DNA of 5,729 nucleotides from Bacteroidota bacterium (GCA_030642565.1 DAOWNM010000185.1:1-5729); one strand, 5' to 3'; positions 1-5,690 are shown, counted from the stretch's first letter. Numbers and translations are program-made. The notes: generated from the sequence alone by a model not told the origin.

Positions 1-1
1 A

Positions 2-124
2 CCTCTGCAGCAAGCAAGCCGCAGGGCTGCCCAGGAACAGTTATGCCGGAAACTGACATCATTGGGGGCACAAACCCCAACAGGGAAATTTATGATAATG
101 GAAGTGGGGGATTCGCCGATATGA
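2..124 (+). CDS. C-terminal end of an unidentified protein (5' end outside the window)
   Basis: The second forward frame is open from the window edge to a TGA at 122-124, giving about 40 residues that end in GKFMIMEVGDSPI. The first part (QQASRRAAQEQLCRKL) looks like an amphipathic, charged helix and is followed by a short, more hydrophobic strand-like end. I do not recognise the family. The first frame is also open across this stretch, so the choice of frame rests on amino-acid character (helix then strand, a natural stop) and on the downstream gene having its own signal peptide start at 187. The stop is 62 bases before that start, and no terminator hairpin lies between them, so read-through into the barrel gene is possible. 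A minus-strand or non-coding explanation cannot be excluded. Confidence 0.4.
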   Translation, partial: PLQQASRRAAQEQLCRKLTSLGAQTPTGKFMIMEVGDSPI

Positions 125-186
125 AAAATGTCCAAAAAAAAACGGTATTTTTAAGGTTTTCCGAGAGGTCTGAATTACAAACTATT

Positions 187-726
187 ATGAAAAAACTATT
201 GGCATTCCTAGCGGCCCTATTTTTAGTGGCAGGTGTGTTGGCTCAGGATGAGCAGGAAAAAACGAGTGGTAACGAGGGAGATACACCAACCATGTGGCTG
301 GGAGGTGAAGTTACTTTTGGCTCCATGTCAAATCTGGATTTTACCTTTGGCCCAAGTTACGGTATCATGGTCGGTGAAAATATAGCTGTTGGAGCCACCT
401 TGATTTTTTCAAGTGGAAACAATGCATACGAGTGGGGTCTGGAACCTTATTTCAGATACTATCTGCCCGTAGTTGATCAATTCTCTTTCTATGGAGATGC
501 CTTTTTAGGGATCGGAGGAGGAGATAATGCAACAGATCTTGATGGAGGCGACTACAACACGCTCGATTTTGGAGCCAGAGTAGGTTTGCAGTACTGGTTT
601 GTCCCAAGATGGTCGGTTGCAGCATCGACCAATATATTAACCTATACCTCAACAAACAACAATGGAGAATTTGGAGCGGGAGTTAGCTTCAATACGGTTC
701 ATTTTTCACTCTTCTTCCATTTCTGA
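187..726 (+). CDS. Small outer-membrane beta-barrel protein
   Basis: The product is 179 residues long. It has a classic signal peptide: MKK, then a hydrophobic core at residues 4-18, with a probable signal peptidase I cut after VLA (19) before Gln20. After an acidic linker (20-35) come alternating strands rich in Gly and aromatic residues separated by short polar turns. The chain ends in SLFFHF with a C-terminal Phe179, the usual signal for BAM-assisted insertion into the outer membrane. Length and pattern fit an eight-stranded barrel of the OmpA-like/porin_fam type; no ligand or enzymatic role can be read from it. The frame stays open upstream to 43 and beyond, but the ATG at 187 places the signal peptide at the N-terminus, so earlier starts are unlikely. 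No Shine-Dalgarno site precedes it. A near match to the -7 box (TATTTTTA, 146-153) lies 34 bases upstream, just after a nine-A run (134-142), but no -33 element is evident. Confidence 0.85.
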   Translation: MKKLLAFLAALFLVAGVLAQDEQEKTSGNEGDTPTMWLGGEVTFGSMSNLDFTFGPSYGIMVGENIAVGATLIFSSGNNAYEWGLEPYFRYYLPVVDQFSFYGDAFLGIGGGDNATDLDGGDYNTLDFGARVGLQYWFVPRWSVAASTNILTYTSTNNNGEFGAGVSFNTVHFSLFFHF

Positions 727-727
727 T

Positions 728-755
728 CCCCTGTCAGAATTGATCGGGGTTTTTT
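728..755 (+). terminator. Rho-independent terminator of the barrel gene
   Basis: CCCC (728-731) pairs with GGGG (746-749). After one T/C mismatch the stem continues as GTCA (733-736) with TGAT (741-744), including one G-U pair, around a GAAT loop. Six T residues (750-755) follow directly. It begins one base after the barrel stop codon. On the opposite strand the hairpin has no T tract after it, so it should work for the plus strand only. Its T tract overlaps the TAA stop (754-756) of the convergent CNNM gene. Confidence 0.75.
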
Positions 756-1803
756 ATTTGATCAAACCCAGTTTCTTGGCACGTGTCTCCCAGTTTTTCC
801 TGGCCAGCACCTGCATATCCTCCACATCGTCCATTTCATCCACAATCTCCAGTCCGATCAGGGTCTCAAACAGATCCTCCATGGTAACAAGGCCGCTCAC
901 CATACCGTATTCATCCACCACGATGGCGATATGGGCCTTCCGTTCAATCAGCTTGGAGAAGAGGCGTATAATGGGGGTATCCTCATTCACAGCGGTGATG
1001 GACCGGGCGATGGTTTTCAGCGGCTCCTCCCCTCTTTTTTCAATAATCATCTCCATCACCTCATCCTTCAGAACAAAACCTGTGAACTGGTTTAGTTCCT
1101 TGTGATAAACAGGGATTCTCGAGAAGGGAATCTCCTGGTTGTTTTCATAAAACGCTCCAATGGAGGTGCTCTCCTCCGCTGCCTTGATCACTATCTGAGG
1201 GGTCATGATACTCTTCACCAGAATACTCTGAAATTTCATCAGATTCTGCAGGATCCGCGACTCCTCATCCTCGATCACTCCATCTTCAATAACCGAATCG
1301 GTGATGGCCCTGAACTCTAGTTCACTAATAGCCGACTTGCCGCTCTTCTCTCTCCTCAGGCGACGGGTAATAAAATTGGTTAAAATGATAAAAGGATAGA
1401 GCGGCGAGTAGATCATGATCCTGAGCGTAACTACCGTAAAACGGCTTAGCTCTTTCCAGTAAAGTGCCCCCAGGGTCTTTGGGATGATCTCCGAACCGAT
1501 CAGAATAATCAGTGTCAGGATAATCGAAGCAATGGCCAGGTATTCGTTTCCCCAGAGTTCCTGTACCTGTGAACCCACACCTGCTGCCCCAATGGTATGG
1601 GCAAATGTATTCAGGGTGAGAATGGCCGACAGGGGGAGGTCTATATTCTTCTTGTAGTGATCGAGTCTTAGGGCATACTTCCTCCCCTCCTTCAGCTTCA
1701 TGTTGATAAAAATGGGGGTGGTGCTCAGAAGCGCCGCTTCCAGGATGGAACAGAGAAAGGAGAAGACCAAGGCGATCCCCAGGTAAGTAAAGAGTATACC
1801 CAT
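754..1803 (-). CDS. CNNM (DUF21) membrane protein with paired CBS domains, hemolysin-C/CorC-like
   Basis: The product is 349 residues from ATG 1803. An in-frame TTG at 1812 would add three; positions below use the 352-residue form. The N-terminal half is a CNNM/DUF21 domain with hydrophobic segments near 5-30, 59-82, 89-110 and 125-148. It contains the family signatures SILEAALLS (22-30), LTLNTFAHTIGAAGVG (65-80) and GSEIIPK (106-112). A cytoplasmic acidic helix follows (ITDSVIEDGVIEDEESRI, 170-187), leading to SIMTP (201-205) and two CBS domains at about 203-255 and 268-325, the second with AIVVDEYG (296-303) and LVTMEDLFE (308-316). The protein ends at 352, so it lacks the C-terminal CorC_HlyC domain of longer relatives. 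The family is linked to Mg2+ or other cation transport, with CBS domains sensing nucleotides; the substrate here is unknown, and old 'hemolysin' names are not evidence of toxicity. Upstream lie the remnant HEPN gene and pcm on the same strand. Confidence 0.9.
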   Translation of the reverse strand: MGILFTYLGIALVFSFLCSILEAALLSTTPIFINMKLKEGRKYALRLDHYKKNIDLPLSAILTLNTFAHTIGAAGVGSQVQELWGNEYLAIASIILTLIILIGSEIIPKTLGALYWKELSRFTVVTLRIMIYSPLYPFIILTNFITRRLRREKSGKSAISELEFRAITDSVIEDGVIEDEESRILQNLMKFQSILVKSIMTPQIVIKAAEESTSIGAFYENNQEIPFSRIPVYHKELNQFTGFVLKDEVMEMIIEKRGEEPLKTIARSITAVNEDTPIIRLFSKLIERKAHIAIVVDEYGMVSGLVTMEDLFETLIGLEIVDEMDDVEDMQVLARKNWETRAKKLGLIK

Positions 1804-1916
1804 AGAGAACAAAGATAACTTTCCTCTGGAAATTATTCACTGCATTCTGTGGTGAAGATGATGTGGGGCTACTGGTGGTACCAAAATAACAGTAAGGTAA
1901 AGAACCCTGGTTTGCC
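1804..1916. other. Non-coding leader between the HEPN remnant and the CNNM gene
   Basis: This stretch separates the HEPN relic's stop from the CNNM start. I see no gene, strong hairpin or terminator in it. On the minus strand it contains TATCTTTG (1817-1810), which matches the Bacteroidota -7 consensus but lies so close to ATG 1803 that the message would be nearly leaderless, and there is no TTG/TTTG at the -33 distance. An AGAGG (near 1827-1823) is a possible weak ribosome site for the TTG start at 1812. Together with 1917-2272 it makes up the 460-bp region that has no intact gene. Within it, 2219-2272 (minus strand) contains only short frames. Confidence 0.4.
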
Positions 1917-2135
1917 CTATCCAATTTGAATCAGGTCTTCAACAATTTCACTTATGCCATGTGCAATATCAATGTACTCTTTTGTCTCATTTACTTCTGG
2001 GATGAAGAAATCATCTCGATATCTTACCGATACTCCAAACTCTATTCCAGAATCCTAAAGCCTTTTCATTACAGAAATATCCTCCTTTGCCCTGAAAAGC
2101 CAATTCTTAATATGATCAGCTTTATCCTGGTTCAT
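1917..2135 (-). pseudogene. Degenerate HEPN-domain gene (toxin-like), internal deletion plus in-frame stop
   Basis: Starting at ATG 2135-2133, this frame reads 26 residues, MNQDKADHIKNWLFRAKEDI followed by SVMKRL. The W-x3-A-x2-D pattern is that of HEPN N-termini (PF05168-like). It meets a TAG at 2057-2055 and then continues in the same frame for 45 residues with the HEPN C-terminal signature FGVSVRYRDDFFIPEV (about codons 33-48) and KEYIDIAHGISEIVEDL, ending at TAG 1919-1917. Intact HEPN proteins of this kind run to about 120-140 residues. The central part, with the QQAAEK-LKA helix and the region before the final RYPDDF segment, is missing, so some 55-70 codons appear to have been deleted at or near the TAG. 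What remains is too short to fold as a HEPN four-helix bundle and should be inactive. The start overlaps the stop of a nucleotidyltransferase-like tail. Family assignment is from remembered motifs; no search was run. Confidence 0.7.
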
Positions 2136-2218
2136 AAGAGTATTGTTTCCTTCATAATGCTTCGAATGAAATGGCCAGGTAACTTCTTCTTTCGTTCTAT
2201 CTCTGACTTGCTATGATT
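2132..2218 (-). pseudogene. Probable C-terminal remnant of an MNT-type nucleotidyltransferase (antitoxin partner)
   Basis: A 28-codon minus-strand stretch between two TGA codons ends in GHFIRSIMKETILL and a TGA at 2134-2132 that overlaps the HEPN ATG (ATGA). Small MNT-family nucleotidyltransferases paired with HEPN proteins often end in a similar pattern (Phe-Ile, then Ile-x-Lys-Glu-Gly-x-Leu-Leu/Tyr), and stop/start overlap is common in such pairs. Here the usual Gly is Thr. The catalytic part (GSxARG and the DxD-type acidic motif) is absent: the frame is closed by TGA at 2221-2219, and the remaining bases up to the end of pcm are too few and carry no such motif. The identification depends largely on position and the overlap, so it is tentative. 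Confidence 0.4.
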
Positions 2219-2272
2219 TCACGACATTTCTTATCATAATTGATATCTGATTCTTACTCATCCATGGGATAA

Positions 2273-3106
2273 TCACTCCTCCGATTTACCGGTCATCGGT
2301 ACAAACCTTACCGGGTAGTGCTGCTTCTGTGAAATACGTCCCTTCCTGTCTTTGGTTACCTCTACCATATACTGGGTCCCGAACTGTTTTCCTACCGGGA
2401 TCACCATTCGGCCGTCAGGTGCAAGCTGTTCCAGCAAAGGTTGCGGGATCTTTTCCGGTGCACAGGTAACAATGATCCTGTCGAAGGGTGCCGCCTCCGG
2501 CCACCCCTCATAACCATCCCCGATCCTGACCTGAACCTGGTTATAACCAAGTTCTTTTAACAGTTTTTCTGCCCTTCTCCCCAAGGGAACCACTATTTCA
2601 ATGGTATAGACATGGTTACACAACTCTCCCAGTACAGCTGCCTGGTATCCTGAACCTGTTCCGACTTCAAGGACACGATGCTCGGGCTCAAGCTCGAGCA
2701 GTTCTGACATATGGGCCACAATAAAAGGCTGCGAAATGGTCTGGTTATGTCCGATCAGAAGGGGGCTGTTCCTGTAGGCCAGCTTTTGGTACTCCTTCGG
2801 AACAAACAGGTGCCTGGGTACCCGGCGCATGGCTTGTAATACGACAGGATCCTTCACAGGATGAAAAGGATAACCCGCAATACCCTCCTTCACCATCCTT
2901 TCGCGTTCCTCCACACGTTCCGAGAATCCCGGGTGAACCCGATCATGCTGCACCGTTTCCTGTGAAAGAACTGAAGTTCTCCACACAAGTAGTATTAAAA
3001 ATAGAGATAAAATGGTGATGCAATCATCTCTCCTTTTGGAATCTGAAATTTGCCCCAGAAATTTCGGAACACTTTTTGCATTGGGTATTGTCTTATTTTC
3101 AGCCAT
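2273..3106 (-). CDS. pcm: Protein-L-isoaspartate O-methyltransferase, with an N-terminal export or membrane segment
   Basis: This enzyme methylates L-isoaspartyl residues in aged proteins with S-adenosylmethionine, starting their repair. The 277-residue product has the family motifs in order: VPRHLFVP (96-103), IGHNQTISQPF (118-128, with the substrate-side TISQP), the AdoMet-binding loop VLEVGTGSGYQAAVL (145-159), GDGYEGWPE (196-204), PFDRIIVT (207-214) and the C-terminal RFVPMTG (267-273). The catalytic domain, from about residue 60, is of normal length. Ahead of it are a hydrophobic stretch (about 30-42) and a possible signal peptidase site, VLS before Gln49, suggesting a periplasmic or membrane-anchored form, as seen in other Bacteroidota. 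The hydrophilic leader of about 28 residues before that core is unusually long for a signal peptide, so the true start is uncertain; see findings. It diverges from the S41 peptidase gene, and the degraded HEPN module lies downstream. Confidence 0.92.
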   Translation of the reverse strand: MAENKTIPNAKSVPKFLGQISDSKRRDDCITILSLFLILLVWRTSVLSQETVQHDRVHPGFSERVEERERMVKEGIAGYPFHPVKDPVVLQAMRRVPRHLFVPKEYQKLAYRNSPLLIGHNQTISQPFIVAHMSELLELEPEHRVLEVGTGSGYQAAVLGELCNHVYTIEIVVPLGRRAEKLLKELGYNQVQVRIGDGYEGWPEAAPFDRIIVTCAPEKIPQPLLEQLAPDGRMVIPVGKQFGTQYMVEVTKDRKGRISQKQHYPVRFVPMTGKSEE

Positions 3107-3139
3107 CAGTAAGGATCCTCTAATAAATAGAGAACGGTA

Positions 3140-3169
3140 GAAAACCCAGAATGTTTAGGCTGGGGTTTC
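3140..3169. repeat. Imperfect palindrome in the pcm/peptidase divergent promoter region
   Basis: GAAAACCCAG (3140-3149) and CTGGGGTTTC (3160-3169) are inverted copies that match at 9 of 10 positions, with a 10-base spacer. The right arm overlaps the proposed -33 element of the peptidase promoter, and the whole element lies 34 bases upstream of the pcm ATG. Arms one helical turn long with centres about two turns apart suit a dimeric regulator, but a hairpin in the pcm leader is equally possible. No T tract follows on either strand, so it does not look like a terminator. Confidence 0.45.
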
Positions 3170-3195
3170 AGAGACGGGGGATATTGTTAATTTTG
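3166..3195 (+). promoter_or_regulatory. Bacteroidota-type promoter of the S41 peptidase gene
   Basis: TAATTTTG (3188-3195) matches the -7 consensus TAnnTTTG exactly and is followed by CACC, a context common in this phylum. A TTTC (3166-3169), 18 bases upstream, is a partial match to the -33 TTTG. The transcript would start near 3200, leaving a leader of roughly a dozen A/T-rich bases before the ATG at 3213 and no Shine-Dalgarno site. Confidence 0.6.
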
Positions 3196-3212
3196 CACCA
3201 TAAAATTACAGA

Positions 3213-4619
3213 ATGAAACAACAGATCAAGAGCATTGCACTGCTTATTATTGCCACTATCGGACTCGCCACTCTTCCTGCATGTGAAAAAAACAATGGAA
3301 GTGACCTGCCCGAGGAGACACTGATTCTGAACAACTGGATCTGGGATGGGATGAATGAGGTCTACCTCTGGGAAGCCTATATTCCCGATCTGAACCCCGA
3401 TGTGGAACCTGATCCGGAAGCGTTCTTTTACAAGCTGCTTTACGAGGAGGATCGAAACTCCTGGATCGTAGATGATTATGAATCCCTGGCAGCCATGTTC
3501 GATGGCGTGGAGACGGCAACCGGCATGTCGGTCTACCCTATGATGTATACCGAAACCCAGGTAGTCAGTTTTGTGGAATATGTCACACTCAACTCCCCTG
3601 CAGCTGATTCCGGTATTGTTCGCGGCGATATCATATATACAATCGATGGAAAGCTACTGACAACCGATAACTACTATGACCTGTATTACCAGAATTCGGC
3701 CACATTTGGTTTTGCCGATTGGGACGGATCCGCAATGATTCCAAATGGTACCCTGATCACGCTGGTGGCCATTGAGTTGAGTCAGAATCCTGTCATTTAT
3801 GATGAAGTGATTGAATATGAGGGAGAGAAGATTGGTTACTTTGTCTATACCCAGTTTACCAGAGGAAAAACCGGTGAATGGCTGGACGAATTGAATGGTG
3901 TATTTGGAGATTTTAAATCGGCAGGAGTGAGCGATGTGATAGTCGATCTCCGTTACAACCCGGGGGGGGACCTTGGACTCTCTGCCTATATGGCAAGTAC
4001 CTTGGTTCCGGTAGCAGAGATGGAGAACAATGAAGTATTTGTTAACCTGGTATGGAACGACTTTTATAACCAGTACTGGGCAGAGGCTGATCTGGATGAA
4101 GACGGGAAGGCAGACGGCCTTGATTCGGAACAACTTCTTATCCCCCTGCCACAGAGTGACCTGAACCTGAACCTGAACACTGTCTATTTCCTCACCACAG
4201 AAGGTACCGCCTCGGCCAGTGAGTCATTAATGGCCGGCCTATACCCCTATATGAATGTGGTGCAGATTGGTACCACCACTTACGGTAAGTGCTACGCTTC
4301 CATCACGGTTGATGACTGGGAGGAACCCAAACGACATAACTGGGCCATGCAGCCCATTGTGATCAAATACTCCAATGCAGAGGGGTTCACTGATTTCATT
4401 GATGGAATTGCACCCAATATCCAGGTTGAAGATAACCTGCTCTATGCCAAACCCTTCGGAAGTTTGGAAGATCCTTTGCTGGCCCAGGCCCTTGAGGAGA
4501 TTACTGGTGTCACACCCGGCATAAAAAAATTGGTACAGACCGAAACCAGTTTTAAATCCCTGCCTGTTCCCAGGAAACACCTGCAGGAGTGGCGTGTTGA
4601 TTTGCCTAAAAGACGTTAG
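3213..4619 (+). CDS. Lipoprotein S41-family (C-terminal processing type) serine peptidase
   Basis: This is a 468-residue envelope protease. A lipoprotein signal (residues 1-23) ends in the lipobox LPAC, with Cys24 as the lipidated residue. An N-terminal helical region with NNWIWDGMNEVYLW (40-53) is typical of Bacteroidota S41 lipoproteins. A PDZ-like domain spans about 100-190, with SPAADSGIVRGDIIYTIDG at 128-146. The peptidase core carries VIVDLRYNPGGD (242-253), the serine motif EGTASASES (330-338; nucleophile probably Ser334 by comparison with CtpA/CtpB) and GTTTYGKC (353-360; general base probably Lys359). The residue four after the Lys is Ser363, where CtpA-type enzymes have Gln. A Ca-binding-like loop, DLDEDGKADGLD (293-304), lies within the core. 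Such enzymes cut unfolded or tagged envelope proteins; the substrate here is unknown. The NPGG codons contain a run of eight G (3962-3969). The stop overlaps the convergent pyrD stop. Confidence 0.92.
   Translation: MKQQIKSIALLIIATIGLATLPACEKNNGSDLPEETLILNNWIWDGMNEVYLWEAYIPDLNPDVEPDPEAFFYKLLYEEDRNSWIVDDYESLAAMFDGVETATGMSVYPMMYTETQVVSFVEYVTLNSPAADSGIVRGDIIYTIDGKLLTTDNYYDLYYQNSATFGFADWDGSAMIPNGTLITLVAIELSQNPVIYDEVIEYEGEKIGYFVYTQFTRGKTGEWLDELNGVFGDFKSAGVSDVIVDLRYNPGGDLGLSAYMASTLVPVAEMENNEVFVNLVWNDFYNQYWAEADLDEDGKADGLDSEQLLIPLPQSDLNLNLNTVYFLTTEGTASASESLMAGLYPYMNVVQIGTTTYGKCYASITVDDWEEPKRHNWAMQPIVIKYSNAEGFTDFIDGIAPNIQVEDNLLYAKPFGSLEDPLLAQALEEITGVTPGIKKLVQTETSFKSLPVPRKHLQEWRVDLPKRR
4161..4178 (+). 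repeat. Three tandem CTGAAC hexamers inside the S41 peptidase gene
   Basis: Three exact head-to-tail copies of CTGAAC encode Leu-Asn-Leu-Asn-Leu-Asn (residues 317-322), just before the strand leading to the active-site serine. Copy-number change would keep the reading frame and add or remove two residues. It is most likely incidental. Confidence 0.6.
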
Positions 4620-5668
4620 GATATTTCTCCGGCTCTTCTTTTTAGAATAGCGCGGTTGATCCGCCTGGCGAGACCCGGCCCCTCATAGATAAAGCCTGTA
4701 TAGATCTGGATCAGGGTGGCCCCTGCATCCAGCATATTCAGTGCATCCTGAACACACATGATTCCGCCCACCGCGATAATGGGCAGTTTTCCTTCACTCT
4801 TATGGTGGATATACCTGACCACCTCCAGGCTCCTGGCGGTAATGGGCGCGCCACTCATGCCCCCGTCCCCGATGGCCCTTATCTCCTGGTCAGCTGTTAT
4901 TAGTCCTTCCCGGCTTACGGTAGTATTGGTGGCCACAATGCCATCCAGCTTCAACCGCTCTACTATTTCAAGGGTTTCATCCAGCTGCTGCTCATTCAGA
5001 TCGGGCGAGATTTTCAATAGCACCGGTTTTTTTATATCCTTCTGGTCACGCAGCTCCATGATTCGTCCCAGGATCAGCTCCAGCGAATCCTGGTCCTGAA
5101 GTTTGCGCAGGTCCGAAACATTGGGACAGCTTACATTAACCACAAAATAGTCCACCCCTTCATAAATAGCGTTGAAAACAGCCTCATAATCGTCCACAGC
5201 CTTCTCATTGGGGGTCAGGGTGTTCTTACCGATGTTTCCTCCCAGAATGAGCCCTTTGGGCCTTTTACGGTCCAATCTGGCTGCTGCAGCTACTGCACCA
5301 TTGTTGTTAAATCCCATCCGGTTGATCAGTCCCCGGTCCCTCTTAATACGAAAACTACGAGGCTTCTCATTACCGGGTTGTCCAAGCGGAGTAACTGTTC
5401 CAATTTCGATAAACGAAAACCCAAAAGCCTGAAACTCCCTGTAGATACTGGCATTCTTATCAAATCCTGCAGCCAGTCCCACCGGGTTGCTGAAGGTCAA
5501 CCCCAGGAAATCTGTCTCCAGAAAGTCGTTTTTTACATGATAAAACCCTTTTACCAGAGGGAGAAAGCCCGGAATTTTGAAAACAACCCGAAGGATGGAG
5601 ATTAAAAGGTGGTGAATAGTCTCGGGTGAGAGAAGGAATAAGAGGGGTCTGATCAGCAACCTGTACAT
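4616..5668 (-). CDS. pyrD: Dihydroorotate dehydrogenase (quinone), class 2
   Basis: This enzyme oxidises dihydroorotate to orotate in pyrimidine synthesis, passing electrons through FMN to membrane quinone. At 350 residues it is close to the usual length. The N-terminal extension (1-45; MYRLLIRPLLFLLSPETIHH and following) is the class 2 membrane-binding helix pair. Motifs in order: NPVGLAAGFDKN (61-72, FMN-contacting Lys71), EIGTVTPLGQPGN (88-100), LINRMGFNNNG (114-124), NIGKN (145-149), NVSCPN (178-183), LLKISPD (217-223), ATNTT (246-250), GGMSGAP (269-275), IIAVGGI (297-303) and QIYTGFIYEGP (321-331). The expected catalytic-base Ser (E. coli Ser175) is Cys181, a residue otherwise typical of class 1 enzymes; the rest is clearly class 2. 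A -7 box lies 14 bases before the ATG. It is convergent with the peptidase gene, sharing four bases at the stop codons, and no terminator is evident between them. Confidence 0.95.
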   Translation of the reverse strand: MYRLLIRPLLFLLSPETIHHLLISILRVVFKIPGFLPLVKGFYHVKNDFLETDFLGLTFSNPVGLAAGFDKNASIYREFQAFGFSFIEIGTVTPLGQPGNEKPRSFRIKRDRGLINRMGFNNNGAVAAAARLDRKRPKGLILGGNIGKNTLTPNEKAVDDYEAVFNAIYEGVDYFVVNVSCPNVSDLRKLQDQDSLELILGRIMELRDQKDIKKPVLLKISPDLNEQQLDETLEIVERLKLDGIVATNTTVSREGLITADQEIRAIGDGGMSGAPITARSLEVVRYIHHKSEGKLPIIAVGGIMCVQDALNMLDAGATLIQIYTGFIYEGPGLARRINRAILKRRAGEIS

Positions 5669-5682
5669 TCGATTTTTGCCTG

Positions 5683-5690
5683 CAAATATA
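5683..5690 (-). promoter_or_regulatory. -7 promoter box of pyrD
   Basis: On the minus strand TATATTTG followed by C matches the Bacteroidota -7 consensus TAnnTTTG exactly. It ends 14 bases before the pyrD ATG, implying a very short leader. No convincing -33 TTTG is seen at the expected spacing; the nearest T-rich stretch (5715-5718) is a few bases too far upstream. Confidence 0.5.

Noticed and set aside
2..124. Resemblance of the partial protein's end to D-aminoacyl-tRNA deacylase (TG-x-F, then M-x-V and a P-I/V ending)
   Set aside because: The spacing between the motif residues is wrong and the rest of the fragment does not fit, so no family was assigned.
43..186. N-terminal extension of the barrel protein (48 extra residues from ATG 43)
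   Set aside because: The extension is polar and would bury a textbook signal peptide that begins at ATG 187. It also overlaps the likely upstream gene end at 2-124.
662..1105. Plus-strand open frame of 147 codons
   Set aside because: It is antisense to the well-supported CNNM gene and runs through the terminator, and its Ser-rich composition is typical of a complement-strand shadow.
1325..1924. Minus-strand open frame of 199 codons
   Set aside because: It overlaps the CNNM gene in another frame on the same strand, its composition is low-quality (Pro, His, Ser, Tyr clusters), and it has no family motifs.
1926..2216. Plus-strand open frame of 96 codons in the gap
   Set aside because: It is the complement of the HEPN remnant, whose recognisable motifs explain the sequence better, and it has no domain of its own.
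3654..4133. Minus-strand open frame of 159 codons inside the peptidase gene
   Set aside because: It is a shadow of the S41 gene, whose catalytic motifs are intact in the plus frame.
4652..4665. Short GCGG/CCGC hairpin near the end of pyrD as a terminator for the peptidase transcript
   Set aside because: The stem is only four base pairs, there is no T tract after it on the plus strand, and it lies within pyrD coding sequence.
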